NCBI GenBank assembly: GCA_023228325.1
Contig: JALOBK010000001.1
Coordinates: forward strand, 1,031,549-1,095,548
DNA: 64,000 nucleotides
From: a bacterium
Lineage (GTDB): Bacteria; Auribacterota; UBA6266
Direction of reading: 5' to 3'
Part shown: piece by piece, positions 36,698-44,891 of the stretch
How the letters are laid out: each line of letters begins with the position of its first letter
How positions within the stretch are numbered: position 1 is the stretch's first letter
Program-made: the position numbers and the translations under genes
Notes under the pieces: model-generated
Told to the model about the DNA's origin: nothing
Seen by the model: only the letters and a program-made list of their open reading frames with translations
Databases searched by the model: none

Positions 36698-37483
36698 ATG
36701 AGCGGAAATCGTTATGCAAACCTGTCAAAAGACGAGTTATATCTTATTTCCCGGGCAGAATATGAGCGGCAAAAACTCATAACGAGCGACTTCGCCGGCC
36801 GTCTGTTTCCAAGCCGTAAAAGGGCGGCTGACGTTTTGGATACCCTTACGCGTAAGGGTCGGCTGCTTCAGATCCAAAGGGGGAAATACCTTATTGTGCC
36901 GATCAAGGCTCCCAATCAGCAGTGGTCACCCAATGAATTTGTGGTTGTGGCGTTGTGGATGGGGGACATCCCTTATTATGTCGGTTACTTCACTATGTAT
37001 AATTATTGGGGATTTACCGAGCAGATTCCGCAAACCGTCTTTATACTCAATCTGGAAAAGAACGTTAAAAAAACAATCGGCGATGTGAAATATGAAGCAT
37101 TAAAGATCGATAAAAAGAAATTCTTCGGTATTCAGAAAATAAAAATTGAAGATATAGACATTTATATTAGCGATAAGGAACGCACGTTAGTCGACTTTGT
37201 CTATAACCCCATCGGTTCTTACGCTAATGTGGCAAATGTCCTCAAGAGCTGCCTTGTAGATATAGATCTTGAAAAATTTATCAACTATCTTAATCAGTTT
37301 CCCGTTGTTTCAGTGCGTAAGCGCGCGGGATTTTTTCTTGCAGAGATCGGATGCAGTAATAACGCCCTGAAGAAACTACAGAGGAATATCGGCCGGGAAG
37401 ATACTTTTGTTGTTCTTAATCCTGCGAATAAATCCCGCAAAGGCAAAATAAATAAGGAGTGGAAGATCATTGTTAACAGATAA
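36698..37483 (+). CDS. abiEi: AbiEi-type antitoxin / transcriptional autoregulator
   Basis: This is the antitoxin half of an AbiE-type (type IV) toxin-antitoxin system, about 261 residues. The N-terminal 80 residues form a winged-helix DNA-binding region (FPSRKRAADVLDTLTRKGRL, then QRGKYLIVPI). The C-terminal COG5340-like domain contains the YYVGYFTMYNYWGFTEQIP and ISDKERTLVDFVYNP motifs typical of the family. The frame extends to 36644, but that start would lie inside the promoter and operator. I use the ATG at 36698 after TAGGAG. It overlaps the toxin gene by 14 bases. Confidence 0.88.
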   Translation: MSGNRYANLSKDELYLISRAEYERQKLITSDFAGRLFPSRKRAADVLDTLTRKGRLLQIQRGKYLIVPIKAPNQQWSPNEFVVVALWMGDIPYYVGYFTMYNYWGFTEQIPQTVFILNLEKNVKKTIGDVKYEALKIDKKKFFGIQKIKIEDIDIYISDKERTLVDFVYNPIGSYANVANVLKSCLVDIDLEKFINYLNQFPVVSVRKRAGFFLAEIGCSNNALKKLQRNIGREDTFVVLNPANKSRKGKINKEWKIIVNR

Positions 37484-38324
37484 AGAAAAATTCAAGGACC
37501 TTATCTCAGCAATCGCGCGAAAGTTACGGTTCAGGCCGGTTATAGTCGAGAAGGATTATTATCTCACACTGATACTTAATAATATTGAGGCGTTATTGAG
37601 CGATAAGATTATTTTCAAAGGAGGCACCTTATTAAACAAGGCGCATCTTAACTATCACCGCTTGAGCGAGGACCTCGATTTTACTTATTGCTCTCCGTTA
37701 ACCGCAAGGCCACAGCGGTCAAAAGCCATTACACCTATCCGCGAAAAAATGCCGGATTTTTTGAAGACGCTTCAACTATCCAGCGACAAGCCGAAGGGCG
37801 AGGGATTTAACAATTCAACACAATATGTTTTTAAAGTCAAGTACCCTTCGGTGCTGACAGGGAAGGACGATTTAATAAAGATCGAGATATCGCTTCGCCA
37901 GCCCCCGATCGATAAGCCTGTCAATACGGAAATCAAACATTTCTATCAAGACCCTTTTACCGGAGAGGACTTATTTCCTCAAGGGAAAGTCCTGTCATTA
38001 TCATGGGAAGAGGCCGTGGCCGAGAAGCTAAAGGCGGCAATATCTCGTAAAGATGTTGCGATAAGGGATTTTTATGACCTCTGGCATATCGCTGATTTCG
38101 GGTTTGATTTTCACAGCGATAAGTTCATCAGGTTATTTAAACGCAAAATTACCGATGAGGGTTACGCCGGCGACTATAAAAAAGACTTTGGGCTAAGCCC
38201 GGATAAACTGGCGCTTTTACGCAGGCAGGTGGAGACAGACCTTATGCCGGTGATTAGAGCTAATGAGAGCTTTGACCTGGATAGGGTTTTTGAACGATTT
38301 AATATAATTTTACAGAAGGTGTGA
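37470..38324 (+). CDS. abiEii: AbiEii/AbiGii-type nucleotidyltransferase toxin
   Basis: This is the toxin of the AbiE pair, 284 residues, a polymerase-beta-like nucleotidyltransferase that needs a nucleotide substrate. Family motifs are all visible: VEKDYY (26-31), FKGGTLLNKAH with GGT at 51-53, RLSEDLDFTY with metal ligands D68 and D70, and the C-terminal EKLKAAISRKDVAIRDFYDL segment. It starts with TTG after AAGGAG, overlapping abiEi. AbiE modules cause phage abortive infection and stabilise linked DNA. The position next to CRISPR-Cas fits a defence island. Confidence 0.92.
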   Translation: MLTDKEKFKDLISAIARKLRFRPVIVEKDYYLTLILNNIEALLSDKIIFKGGTLLNKAHLNYHRLSEDLDFTYCSPLTARPQRSKAITPIREKMPDFLKTLQLSSDKPKGEGFNNSTQYVFKVKYPSVLTGKDDLIKIEISLRQPPIDKPVNTEIKHFYQDPFTGEDLFPQGKVLSLSWEEAVAEKLKAAISRKDVAIRDFYDLWHIADFGFDFHSDKFIRLFKRKITDEGYAGDYKKDFGLSPDKLALLRRQVETDLMPVIRANESFDLDRVFERFNIILQKV

Positions 38325-38345
38325 GAAAAAGCGGGCTATAGAAGA

Positions 38346-38670
38346 AATAAACAGAAGGATAAATTTAAAAGATTATAGTGTTTTAAGAGATTTAGAAGAT
38401 AAAATCCGCTTAGCTTCCTCTTCTGAAATAGGAGAAGATGTCATAAAAATTTCTAAGCTTCCTGGAGCAGGAACCCATTCATCAATCTTGGGATCGAACA
38501 TGGAAAACATGTCAGCTCCCCTTGTGTCTTCCCGTGGATTAAGCCACATCCGCAGCAAAACCCCTTCTTTAAGCGAGTATTCATATTTAGGCGCTGACAT
38601 TGGTTTCTCCATTCACAATATACTATCAAGGAATGGAAAAGTCAATTTGTCCGAAGTTTCGCTTCGGACA
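38346..38670 (+). repeat. Bracketing direct repeat, left copy
   Basis: About 325 bases closely resemble 50662-50980 in the same orientation. The two copies are near-identical from AATAAACAGAA through TCCTCTTCTGA and again from TCTTTAAGCGAGTATTC to the end, with a diverged centre. The right end is the hairpin TGTCCGAAG / CTTCGGACA (38648-38670, 5-base loop). The left-end hairpin found in the other copy is absent here, where the AbiE module begins. Together the copies enclose the whole CRISPR-Cas locus. Confidence 0.9.
38373..38600 (-). CDS. Small protein of unknown family, left bracket copy
   Basis: This encodes a hypothetical protein of 75 residues. It has a paralogue of 73 residues in the right repeat. 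The conserved parts are MSAPKYEYSLKEGVLL at the N-terminus, the central FDP.x.EWVPA segment, and PISEEEAxRILSSKSLKTL at the C-terminus. An upstream in-frame ATG adds four residues, but GGAG lies six bases before the second ATG in both copies, which decides the start. The middle differs by substitutions and a two-codon length change that keep the frame, which favours a real gene. I do not recognise the family. Confidence 0.6.
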   Translation of the reverse strand: MSAPKYEYSLKEGVLLRMWLNPREDTRGADMFSMFDPKIDEWVPAPGSLEIFMTSSPISEEEAKRILSSKSLKTL

Positions 38671-38699
38671 GGTTAGGGCAGAAAGGCATTCTTTATTTT

Positions 38700-38758
38700 G
38701 TCGCCGTTACGGGAAAATAAATTTTGAATAATTTTTATCGGCGACAGTATGCTGTCGC
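38700..38758. other. Two overlapping, mutually exclusive hairpins
   Basis: GTCGCCG (38700-38706) can pair with CGGCGAC (38739-38745). The bases GCGACAG (38741-38747) can instead pair with CTGTCGC (38752-38758) across a TATG loop. The two stems share GCGAC and cannot form together, which is the layout of an RNA switch or attenuator. No T run follows. Function is unproven. Confidence 0.4.
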
Positions 38759-38820
38759 GAGGGTGTGTTAGTATAAAAATTAAATCTTGAGTTTTACGCT
38801 TGTATCTGTAATATGGGTCT

Positions 38821-38902
38821 ATGTAAAGTTTGTTCCGCTTTTGACAGCCGGACATTTTTAAAAACACCCTCTGCGGATGCAATCTGTAGAGGGTGTTTTT
38901 TT
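38821..38902 (+). ncRNA. Candidate small RNA ending in a strong terminator
   Basis: A possible promoter, TTGAGT (38787-38792) and TAATAT (38809-38814) with 16-base spacing, would start a transcript near 38821. The strong terminator hairpin at 38860-38902 would end it at about 80 bases. No ORF of note lies in between on this strand. It could instead be a leader fragment or an insulator. Confidence 0.25.
38860..38902 (+). terminator. Strong intrinsic terminator before the cas operon
   Basis: AAAAACACCCTCTGCGGAT pairs with ATCTGTAGAGGGTGTTTTT across a GCA loop. That is 19 pairs including two G-U pairs, followed by T residues. It would insulate the cas promoter from read-through of the AbiE module and repeat. 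An A-run on the left side means it may also work on the minus strand. Confidence 0.8.
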
Positions 38903-38982
38903 GTTGCAACACAATGAGAATAGCAGAAATTAAGGGAAATCTTTGTTTCGCTTATTAAATCCAGGGTATTTAATTTTGTTTT

Positions 38983-39012
38983 TTGATGTTTTAAAGGTGT
39001 GGGACTTATAAG
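38983..39012 (+). promoter_or_regulatory. Probable promoter of the cas operon
   Basis: TTGATG (38983-38988) and TATAAG (39007-39012) are spaced 18 bases apart. Transcription would begin near 39019. The AAGGAAG ribosome binding site (39032-39038) and the GTG start of cas3 at 39048 then follow in order. Confidence 0.5.
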
Positions 39013-39047
39013 ATTTGTGTGAGGTAAAAGCAAGGAAGCATTGTATA

Positions 39048-41711
39048 GTGGAAAGTTATTATAAATATTGGGGTAAAGTAAAAAAACGCGATGCCGGCGG
39101 GTGGGATTATCATTTGCTACCATATCATTGTCTTGATGTGGCAGCAGTGGGGTATTATTTATCTGAACTGTTAGGGATTGCCGAATATATCGCGCGAAAG
39201 TTGAAATGCGAGAAAGCGGAAATAATCCCAATTATTACATTTTTGTGTGTTGTTCATGACATCGGGAAATTTTCAGACGGGTTTCAGAATCAAATACCAG
39301 AGTTAGTTACAAAGTTGAAGGGAGTTTCTTTAACAACGGCATATCAGGAGAAACATTGGTCTTTGGGGCACCGCTTCTGGCGTGAATATGCAGGTAAAAT
39401 TTTCGATGGAGATAAGGATGCGATTTTAGATTTTATGGATGCGTGGTTTGCTGCTTCATCTGGTCATCATGGTCGGCCTCCAAAGATTGCAATTCATTCA
39501 TATTTTGATACCAATCAATTTCCGGTTGATGATGCGGTGACCTTTGCTCAAGAGGTAAAAGGTGTTTGTGGTATTTCCTCAGATATTGGATTCTTGTTAC
39601 TCGAAGAACAATTGATGAAAGAACTCTCATGGTCTATTGCCGGGCTTCTTGTTTTGGCGGACTGGATAGGTTCCAATACTCGCTGGTTTCCGTTTCAAGA
39701 AACAAAGCAATCGCTTCATGATTATTGGAATCGAACAGCTCTGCCTCAAGCTAGAATCGCAATTGATGAATGCGGGGTTCTTCCTGTTCGACCCGCTTGC
39801 GTATTAAATGTGCGGCAGTTATTTAATAAAGAGGCAACACCTTTACAGAAATTTTCTGAGGATGTATCTTTGTCTTCGGCGGCCAGCCTTTTTATTATCG
39901 AAGAAATAACCGGTGCTGGGAAAACAGAAGCCGCATTGATGTTGGCGCATCGGTTAATATCAGCCGGTTATGCTGACGGAATGTATTTTGGTTTGCCGAC
40001 TATGGCTACAGCGAATGCCATGCACGAACGCGTTGAACAGGTCTATCGAAAGTTGTTTGTTGACAAGTCAAATCCTGTGCTTATCCTTGCCCATAGCGCC
40101 CATCGTCAGTTTCTTGCTTTAGAAAACAGCATGGAAGAATCTGTTGACGAGGATGACAGCGAAAATGCGCAGATAGACGCGAAAGAGTGGCTGTATGATA
40201 ACCGGAAGAAAGCGTTGCTTGCGCATGTGGGTGTCGGGACGATTGATCAGGCTTTGCTTGCGATATTGCCGACAAGACATCAATCACTGAGGCTTTTAGG
40301 TTTGCATCGCAAAGTTCTTATTGTTGATGAAGTGCATGCTTATGATTCGTATATGAATAAGCTTCTGTGCACATTGCTGAAGTTTCACGCTGCACAGGGA
40401 GGAAGCGTTATTTTATTGTCCGCAACGCTGCCGGTTTCAATTCGCAAACAGTTTCTCGAAGCGTTTAGCAGCGGAATAGGACTGCGCTATGACCATGCAG
40501 TACAGCTATGTCAGGAATATCCGCTTGTTACGGCTATTTCCGGTACTGATTTCAGCGAAACGGCGGTTGATTCGCCGCATAACTTGAATCGGGATGTGAA
40601 GACTGTCTTGATGTATGAGTTCGATGAAGTGCTTGATGTAATAAAACGTGCGGTTGCGGTAGGGAAGAATGTATGCTGGGTTCGTAACACCGTTTTTGAT
40701 GCACAGAAAGCGTATGAAACGGCGGTCAAAGAGATAGACACAGAGAAGATTATTTTATTTCACGCGCGGTATACCTTGGGTGATAGGCTACTGATGGAAG
40801 AGCGGATAATTAAACACTTCGATGAAAAGTCCAATGCTGAGGTGCGGACAGGACGATTGGTCATTGCCACACAAGTCATCGAACAATCCTTAGACGTTGA
40901 TTTTGACTGTATGATAACTGATCTTGCGCCGATCGATTTGATTATTCAGCGAGCTGGAAGATTGTGCCGTCACGCGCGGGATAAAAGAGGAAATCGTATT
41001 TTCGGAAAGGATAAAAGAGGTATCCCTGAATTAATTGTTTTCTCCCCAGTGTTGGTTGATAAACCAAAAGCCGACTGGTATAAAGCGGGTTTTCCTAAAG
41101 CCGCAAACATATATGAACATCATGGTCATTTATGGCTAACCGCGCGATGGCTTGACAGACACGAAAAATTTCACATGCCGCAGGATGCACGGGATATGAT
41201 TGAATTTGTTTATGGGGAGGAGAGACAAAATGATATTCCTGAAACATTGCAAAGGCAAGAGGATAATGCGCATATCAAGGATAAAACCAAGACAAGCATG
41301 GCCCAGTGGGAGGGGCTAAATATAGAAAGTGGTTATATGCCGGATAGTAATTGGACAGATGATGAAAAAGCGCCGACGCGTTTAGGTGAGGTCTCTACAA
41401 TCGTCCGATTGTCATTGTGGCGGGATGGTGTGCTTATACCGTTTTTTCGTGATGATTGGAAGCTTTCGGAAGTTTCTATCAGGGGATACTGGATAGCACA
41501 AGAGGCAGAAGATTATCGTAGTGAGATAGAGGCAGTTAAAGCAAGAATGCCTGATAAAGGCAAGTTTTGCGTAGTGGTTGTTCTGGTTGAAAAAGACGGC
41601 TTGTTTTATGGAAAGGCGCGTAACGACAAAGGTAAACCGGTAATTGTGACATACGATAAAAAACGAGGGTTGTTGATACAAGAACAAGGAGAAATCGATG
41701 AATCTGATTAA
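39048..41711 (+). CDS. cas3: CRISPR-associated helicase/nuclease Cas3 (type I-E)
   Basis: Cas3 unwinds and degrades target DNA recruited by Cascade. The protein of about 887 residues has an N-terminal HD nuclease domain (HDIGKF near residue 70 and SGHHGRPP further on) and an SF2 helicase. The helicase shows Walker A TGAGKT near 290, DEVH near 427, and motif VI RAGRLCRH. All catalytic motifs look intact. The open frame begins at a TTG (39015), but the GTG at 39048 has AAGGAAG nine bases upstream and restores the usual Cas3 start YYKYWGKVKK. It overlaps casA by 14 bases. Confidence 0.95.
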   Translation: MESYYKYWGKVKKRDAGGWDYHLLPYHCLDVAAVGYYLSELLGIAEYIARKLKCEKAEIIPIITFLCVVHDIGKFSDGFQNQIPELVTKLKGVSLTTAYQEKHWSLGHRFWREYAGKIFDGDKDAILDFMDAWFAASSGHHGRPPKIAIHSYFDTNQFPVDDAVTFAQEVKGVCGISSDIGFLLLEEQLMKELSWSIAGLLVLADWIGSNTRWFPFQETKQSLHDYWNRTALPQARIAIDECGVLPVRPACVLNVRQLFNKEATPLQKFSEDVSLSSAASLFIIEEITGAGKTEAALMLAHRLISAGYADGMYFGLPTMATANAMHERVEQVYRKLFVDKSNPVLILAHSAHRQFLALENSMEESVDEDDSENAQIDAKEWLYDNRKKALLAHVGVGTIDQALLAILPTRHQSLRLLGLHRKVLIVDEVHAYDSYMNKLLCTLLKFHAAQGGSVILLSATLPVSIRKQFLEAFSSGIGLRYDHAVQLCQEYPLVTAISGTDFSETAVDSPHNLNRDVKTVLMYEFDEVLDVIKRAVAVGKNVCWVRNTVFDAQKAYETAVKEIDTEKIILFHARYTLGDRLLMEERIIKHFDEKSNAEVRTGRLVIATQVIEQSLDVDFDCMITDLAPIDLIIQRAGRLCRHARDKRGNRIFGKDKRGIPELIVFSPVLVDKPKADWYKAGFPKAANIYEHHGHLWLTARWLDRHEKFHMPQDARDMIEFVYGEERQNDIPETLQRQEDNAHIKDKTKTSMAQWEGLNIESGYMPDSNWTDDEKAPTRLGEVSTIVRLSLWRDGVLIPFFRDDWKLSEVSIRGYWIAQEAEDYRSEIEAVKARMPDKGKFCVVVVLVEKDGLFYGKARNDKGKPVIVTYDKKRGLLIQEQGEIDESD

Positions 41712-43266
41712 TGATGCATGGATTCCTGTGCGCAGGAAAAACGGTGATAAGGTAAAAATCGCGCCGTGGCAGATCACGGAAGGTATTGGCACCGACAAGG
41801 AGATCGTCGAATTGGCGGTAGTGCGCCCCGATTTTGACGGCGCACTTATTCAGTTTTTGATAGGGCTTTTGCAGACTACCTGCGCGCCGAAACAAAATAG
41901 CGATTGGCGGCTATGGCTTAATAATCCGCCTTCAGTAGATGAACTTAAGAAGAAGTTTGAACCGGTAGCCTTTGCGTTTAATCTTGACGGTGCTGGGCCG
42001 CGGTTTATGCAGGAGTTTGGGGATGAAATCGAACAGGAAGAAAACACGCAACTTATTGAGAAACTTTGTATAGATGCTCCAGGAGAACAGGCTTTGAAGA
42101 AAAGAACAGATTTCTTTATTAAAAGAGATCGAGCTAAAATGTTGTGTTGGAATTGTTGTGTGCAAGCATTGATAACATTGCAGATTAATGCACCAGCAGG
42201 CGGTAGAGGAATTCGTGTAGGGTTACGAGGTGGTGGCCCGGTGAGTACAGTGATTGCGAGAGAAGAACTCTGGGGAACATTGTGGCATAATGTTCTTTCG
42301 GGGAATGAATTCATGACGCTTGCCAATAAAGAAAAGATTTTAGATGGCGATAAATTTCCTTGGTGCGCTAAAACGAGAACGAGTGAGAACGACAATAGTA
42401 CTACTCCGCAGGATGTACATCCTACACAGATATATTGGTCCATGCCTCGTCGTATACGATTGATTTTTACTAATAAAGAGGGGAGATGTGATTTGTGTCA
42501 TGAAATGGGGCAGTTAATAGAGTCATATTATACTAAGCATAGTGGGGTTAAATATAATGGTTTTGTACATCCATTGACCCCCACTTATAAAAATAAGGAT
42601 GGGTTAATTTTATCGGTACATCAACATGAAGCCATTGGGTATAGATATTGGCTGGGCTATATTCAAACTACCAATGAGGGGAATGAGCCGGCACGGGTAA
42701 TTAATGCCGCATTTAGCAGGCGCTTGAATAATTTTAGGCTATGGGCGTTTGGATATGATATGGATAACATGAAAGCATGCTGCTGGTATGAAGGTGTAAT
42801 GCCGGTTGTTTTTATAGAAGACGAAATGCAATGGGAACATTATAATTCAGAAATTGCGGTGTTGATTCGCGGGGCTGATGAGGTTTGCGATTTATTGTCT
42901 TATGCTGTGTCGGATGCAATGAAAGAAAAGAAAAAGAAGGACAAGAATTATACACGCAAAATTAAAGCTGCGGTAAACCAGAGGTTTTGGCAGGAAACAG
43001 AACCTGAGTTTTACCGGCAGATCGCTTTGTTGCGTGATGAGATCATGGTGGGTAAGGATGGGCTTAGCATTCGACAGGCTTGGCATAAGTATCTTGTCGG
43101 AAAGGCTCAAAACATTTTTGATGATATGTCCCAATCGGACCTTATAGACCAGATAAACGCGGAACGTGTGGCAAAGGCTTATAATGAATTAAGGAAACGC
43201 ATATACGGAAAGAAGTTGAAAGTAGAAATACTTGGATTGCCTAAAACGAAGGAGGGGGATGCATGA
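41698..43266 (+). CDS. casA: Cascade large subunit Cse1/CasA (Cas8e)
   Basis: This is the large subunit of the type I-E Cascade complex, which reads the PAM and recruits Cas3. It has 522 residues and begins MNLINDAWIPVRRKNGD, the classic Cse1 start. Further family features are NPPSVDELKKKF, PRFMQEF and GGRGIRVGLRGGGPVSTVI. An internal CDLCHEMG pair of cysteines may bind zinc. The ATG lies inside the end of cas3, and the stop overlaps casB. Confidence 0.94.
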   Translation: MNLINDAWIPVRRKNGDKVKIAPWQITEGIGTDKEIVELAVVRPDFDGALIQFLIGLLQTTCAPKQNSDWRLWLNNPPSVDELKKKFEPVAFAFNLDGAGPRFMQEFGDEIEQEENTQLIEKLCIDAPGEQALKKRTDFFIKRDRAKMLCWNCCVQALITLQINAPAGGRGIRVGLRGGGPVSTVIAREELWGTLWHNVLSGNEFMTLANKEKILDGDKFPWCAKTRTSENDNSTTPQDVHPTQIYWSMPRRIRLIFTNKEGRCDLCHEMGQLIESYYTKHSGVKYNGFVHPLTPTYKNKDGLILSVHQHEAIGYRYWLGYIQTTNEGNEPARVINAAFSRRLNNFRLWAFGYDMDNMKACCWYEGVMPVVFIEDEMQWEHYNSEIAVLIRGADEVCDLLSYAVSDAMKEKKKKDKNYTRKIKAAVNQRFWQETEPEFYRQIALLRDEIMVGKDGLSIRQAWHKYLVGKAQNIFDDMSQSDLIDQINAERVAKAYNELRKRIYGKKLKVEILGLPKTKEGDA

Positions 43267-43721
43267 ACGAAGTTGATTACGGAAATATCTTAAGCTGGTG
43301 GAGCGGGCTTGAGCACGATACCGGTGGCCGGGCAGAATTGCGCCGCGCGCACAGCCCGACAGAGGTGGTATTTTTACCGGCTTATCACCGGCTGTACAAC
43401 AAGCTTGAAACTGAACACATAGACAAAGAAGCGTTGGCGTGTGTGGCGGGATTGTGTGCGCACATTAAAGAAAATGGGGGCGGTAAGGTCGCCGAACAAA
43501 TGAGCGGAACTATCAGCAATTTACGTTTTAGGAAATTGCTGGCAATAAATAGTCGTGAAGAACTGTATCACGCAATGATTCGCATGATACGTCAACTTAA
43601 GGGTACGGTTAATATCATTGATTTGGCAAAAACAGTATATTGGTGGAACGAAAAAACAAAAAAAGATTTAGCATATGCGTATTATAGCCAGGCAAAAGAG
43701 AAAAAAGGAGAAAGATCATGA
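43263..43721 (+). CDS. casB: Cascade small subunit Cse2/CasB
   Basis: This is the small helical subunit of Cascade, 152 residues, which forms a dimer along the belly of the complex and stabilises the R-loop. Typical parts are RAELRRAHSPTEVVFLPAYH at the N-terminus and FRKLLAINSREELYHAMIRM further on. It has ATGA-style overlaps with both casA and casC, so the operon is tightly coupled. Confidence 0.92.
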   Translation: MNEVDYGNILSWWSGLEHDTGGRAELRRAHSPTEVVFLPAYHRLYNKLETEHIDKEALACVAGLCAHIKENGGGKVAEQMSGTISNLRFRKLLAINSREELYHAMIRMIRQLKGTVNIIDLAKTVYWWNEKTKKDLAYAYYSQAKEKKGERS

Positions 43722-44884
43722 ATAAGTTTGTTCAACTGCACATTCTTACAAATTACGGCCCGTCGAATCTCAATAGGGATGACCTTGGCCGGCCGAAAAC
43801 CGTTGTTGTTGGCGGTACTCAGCGTTTGCGCGTATCGTCGCAATGCTTAAAGCGCGCTTGGCGGACGGCCGATGTGTTTGAGGCGGAGACCGGGATTCGG
43901 ACAAAAGAAATTGGGGTTAAGATAAAAATCGCATTGACAACCGAACTTACACTGAAACAAGTAATCGATGGCGCTGATGCGGAGACTGCTAAAAAATCTA
44001 CGATTGCCGAAAAAAACGCCCAAGAACTTGCTTGGAAAATCGCTTCGGTTTTTGTAGACAAAATGAAGAAAGACGGAAAGGCAGATGACGAGGAAGAAGC
44101 GGCGGATAGGACCACGGCAAAAAAAGATGCAAAGAAAAGCAATGTCGATAAAAAAACCTTAAAATCTGAACAGATGGTATTTTTCTATCCGGAAGAAATC
44201 GCCAACGTTGATCGGCTTATCGCTGAGTTAAAACGCGGCAACAAGAAGGTTTTGACCGAAAAGGACGTTAACGATTTGCTTGTTACAAAAGGATCAGGCG
44301 CCGATGTGGGAATGTTCGGGCGCATGATGGCGTGCTCTCCTCGATTTAATGTTGAAGCCGCTGTTCAGGTGGCCCACGCGTTTACGGTGCATAAGGCTGC
44401 GGTAGAGGATGATTATTTCAGTGCAGTGGATGACCTGAATAAACACGAAGAGCACTCTGGATCAGGGCATATCGGCGAAGCGGAATTCGGCGCAGGGTTG
44501 TTTTATTTGTATGCGTGTATTGACCGCACGTTGTTAAAGGAAAATTTGGGAAATAATGACGCGTTGGTTAAAAAGGCGATATCGGCGCTTGTGGAGTCGG
44601 CAGTCACGGTATCCCCAACCGGTAAACAAAACAGCTTTGCGTCGCGCGCGTATGCTTCTTGTGTTGTTGCCGAAAAGGGCAATAAACAGCCGCGATCATT
44701 GGCCAGCGCGTTTTTAAAGCCGGTGAGAGGGGAAGATGTTTTAGGCGAGGCGGTAAAAGCTTTAATGAACACGCGTAAGGCGTTTAATGAAGTGTATAAG
44801 GATGATTCTAAGGAATATGTTCTGCGTACCGTTGAGCCAGAAGGCACGTTGGATGAACTGAAACAATATTGCAGCGGCGAGTGA
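43718..44884 (+). CDS. casC: Cascade backbone subunit Cas7e/CasC
   Basis: Cas7 forms the six-copy helical backbone that coats the crRNA spacer. The protein has 388 residues and starts VQLHILTNYGPSNLNRDDLG, followed by QRLRVSSQCLKRAWR, both signature Cse4/CasC motifs. A lysine and glutamate-rich stretch near residues 110-150 is a low-complexity insertion. GRMMACSPRFNVEAAVQVAH and HSGSGHIGEAEF are conserved. The stop lies just before cas5. Confidence 0.95.
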   Translation: MNKFVQLHILTNYGPSNLNRDDLGRPKTVVVGGTQRLRVSSQCLKRAWRTADVFEAETGIRTKEIGVKIKIALTTELTLKQVIDGADAETAKKSTIAEKNAQELAWKIASVFVDKMKKDGKADDEEEAADRTTAKKDAKKSNVDKKTLKSEQMVFFYPEEIANVDRLIAELKRGNKKVLTEKDVNDLLVTKGSGADVGMFGRMMACSPRFNVEAAVQVAHAFTVHKAAVEDDYFSAVDDLNKHEEHSGSGHIGEAEFGAGLFYLYACIDRTLLKENLGNNDALVKKAISALVESAVTVSPTGKQNSFASRAYASCVVAEKGNKQPRSLASAFLKPVRGEDVLGEAVKALMNTRKAFNEVYKDDSKEYVLRTVEPEGTLDELKQYCSGE

Positions 44885-44891
44885 GGTGTTT

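Noticed and set aside
39015..39047. Upstream TTG start of cas3
   Set aside because: It lies before or at the predicted transcription start. The GTG at 39048 has a ribosome binding site and gives the usual Cas3 N-terminus.
38794..39231. Minus-strand ORF of 145 residues overlapping the cas3 start and terminator
   Set aside because: It reads through a strong hairpin, is antisense to the cas3 N-terminus and has no recognisable sequence.
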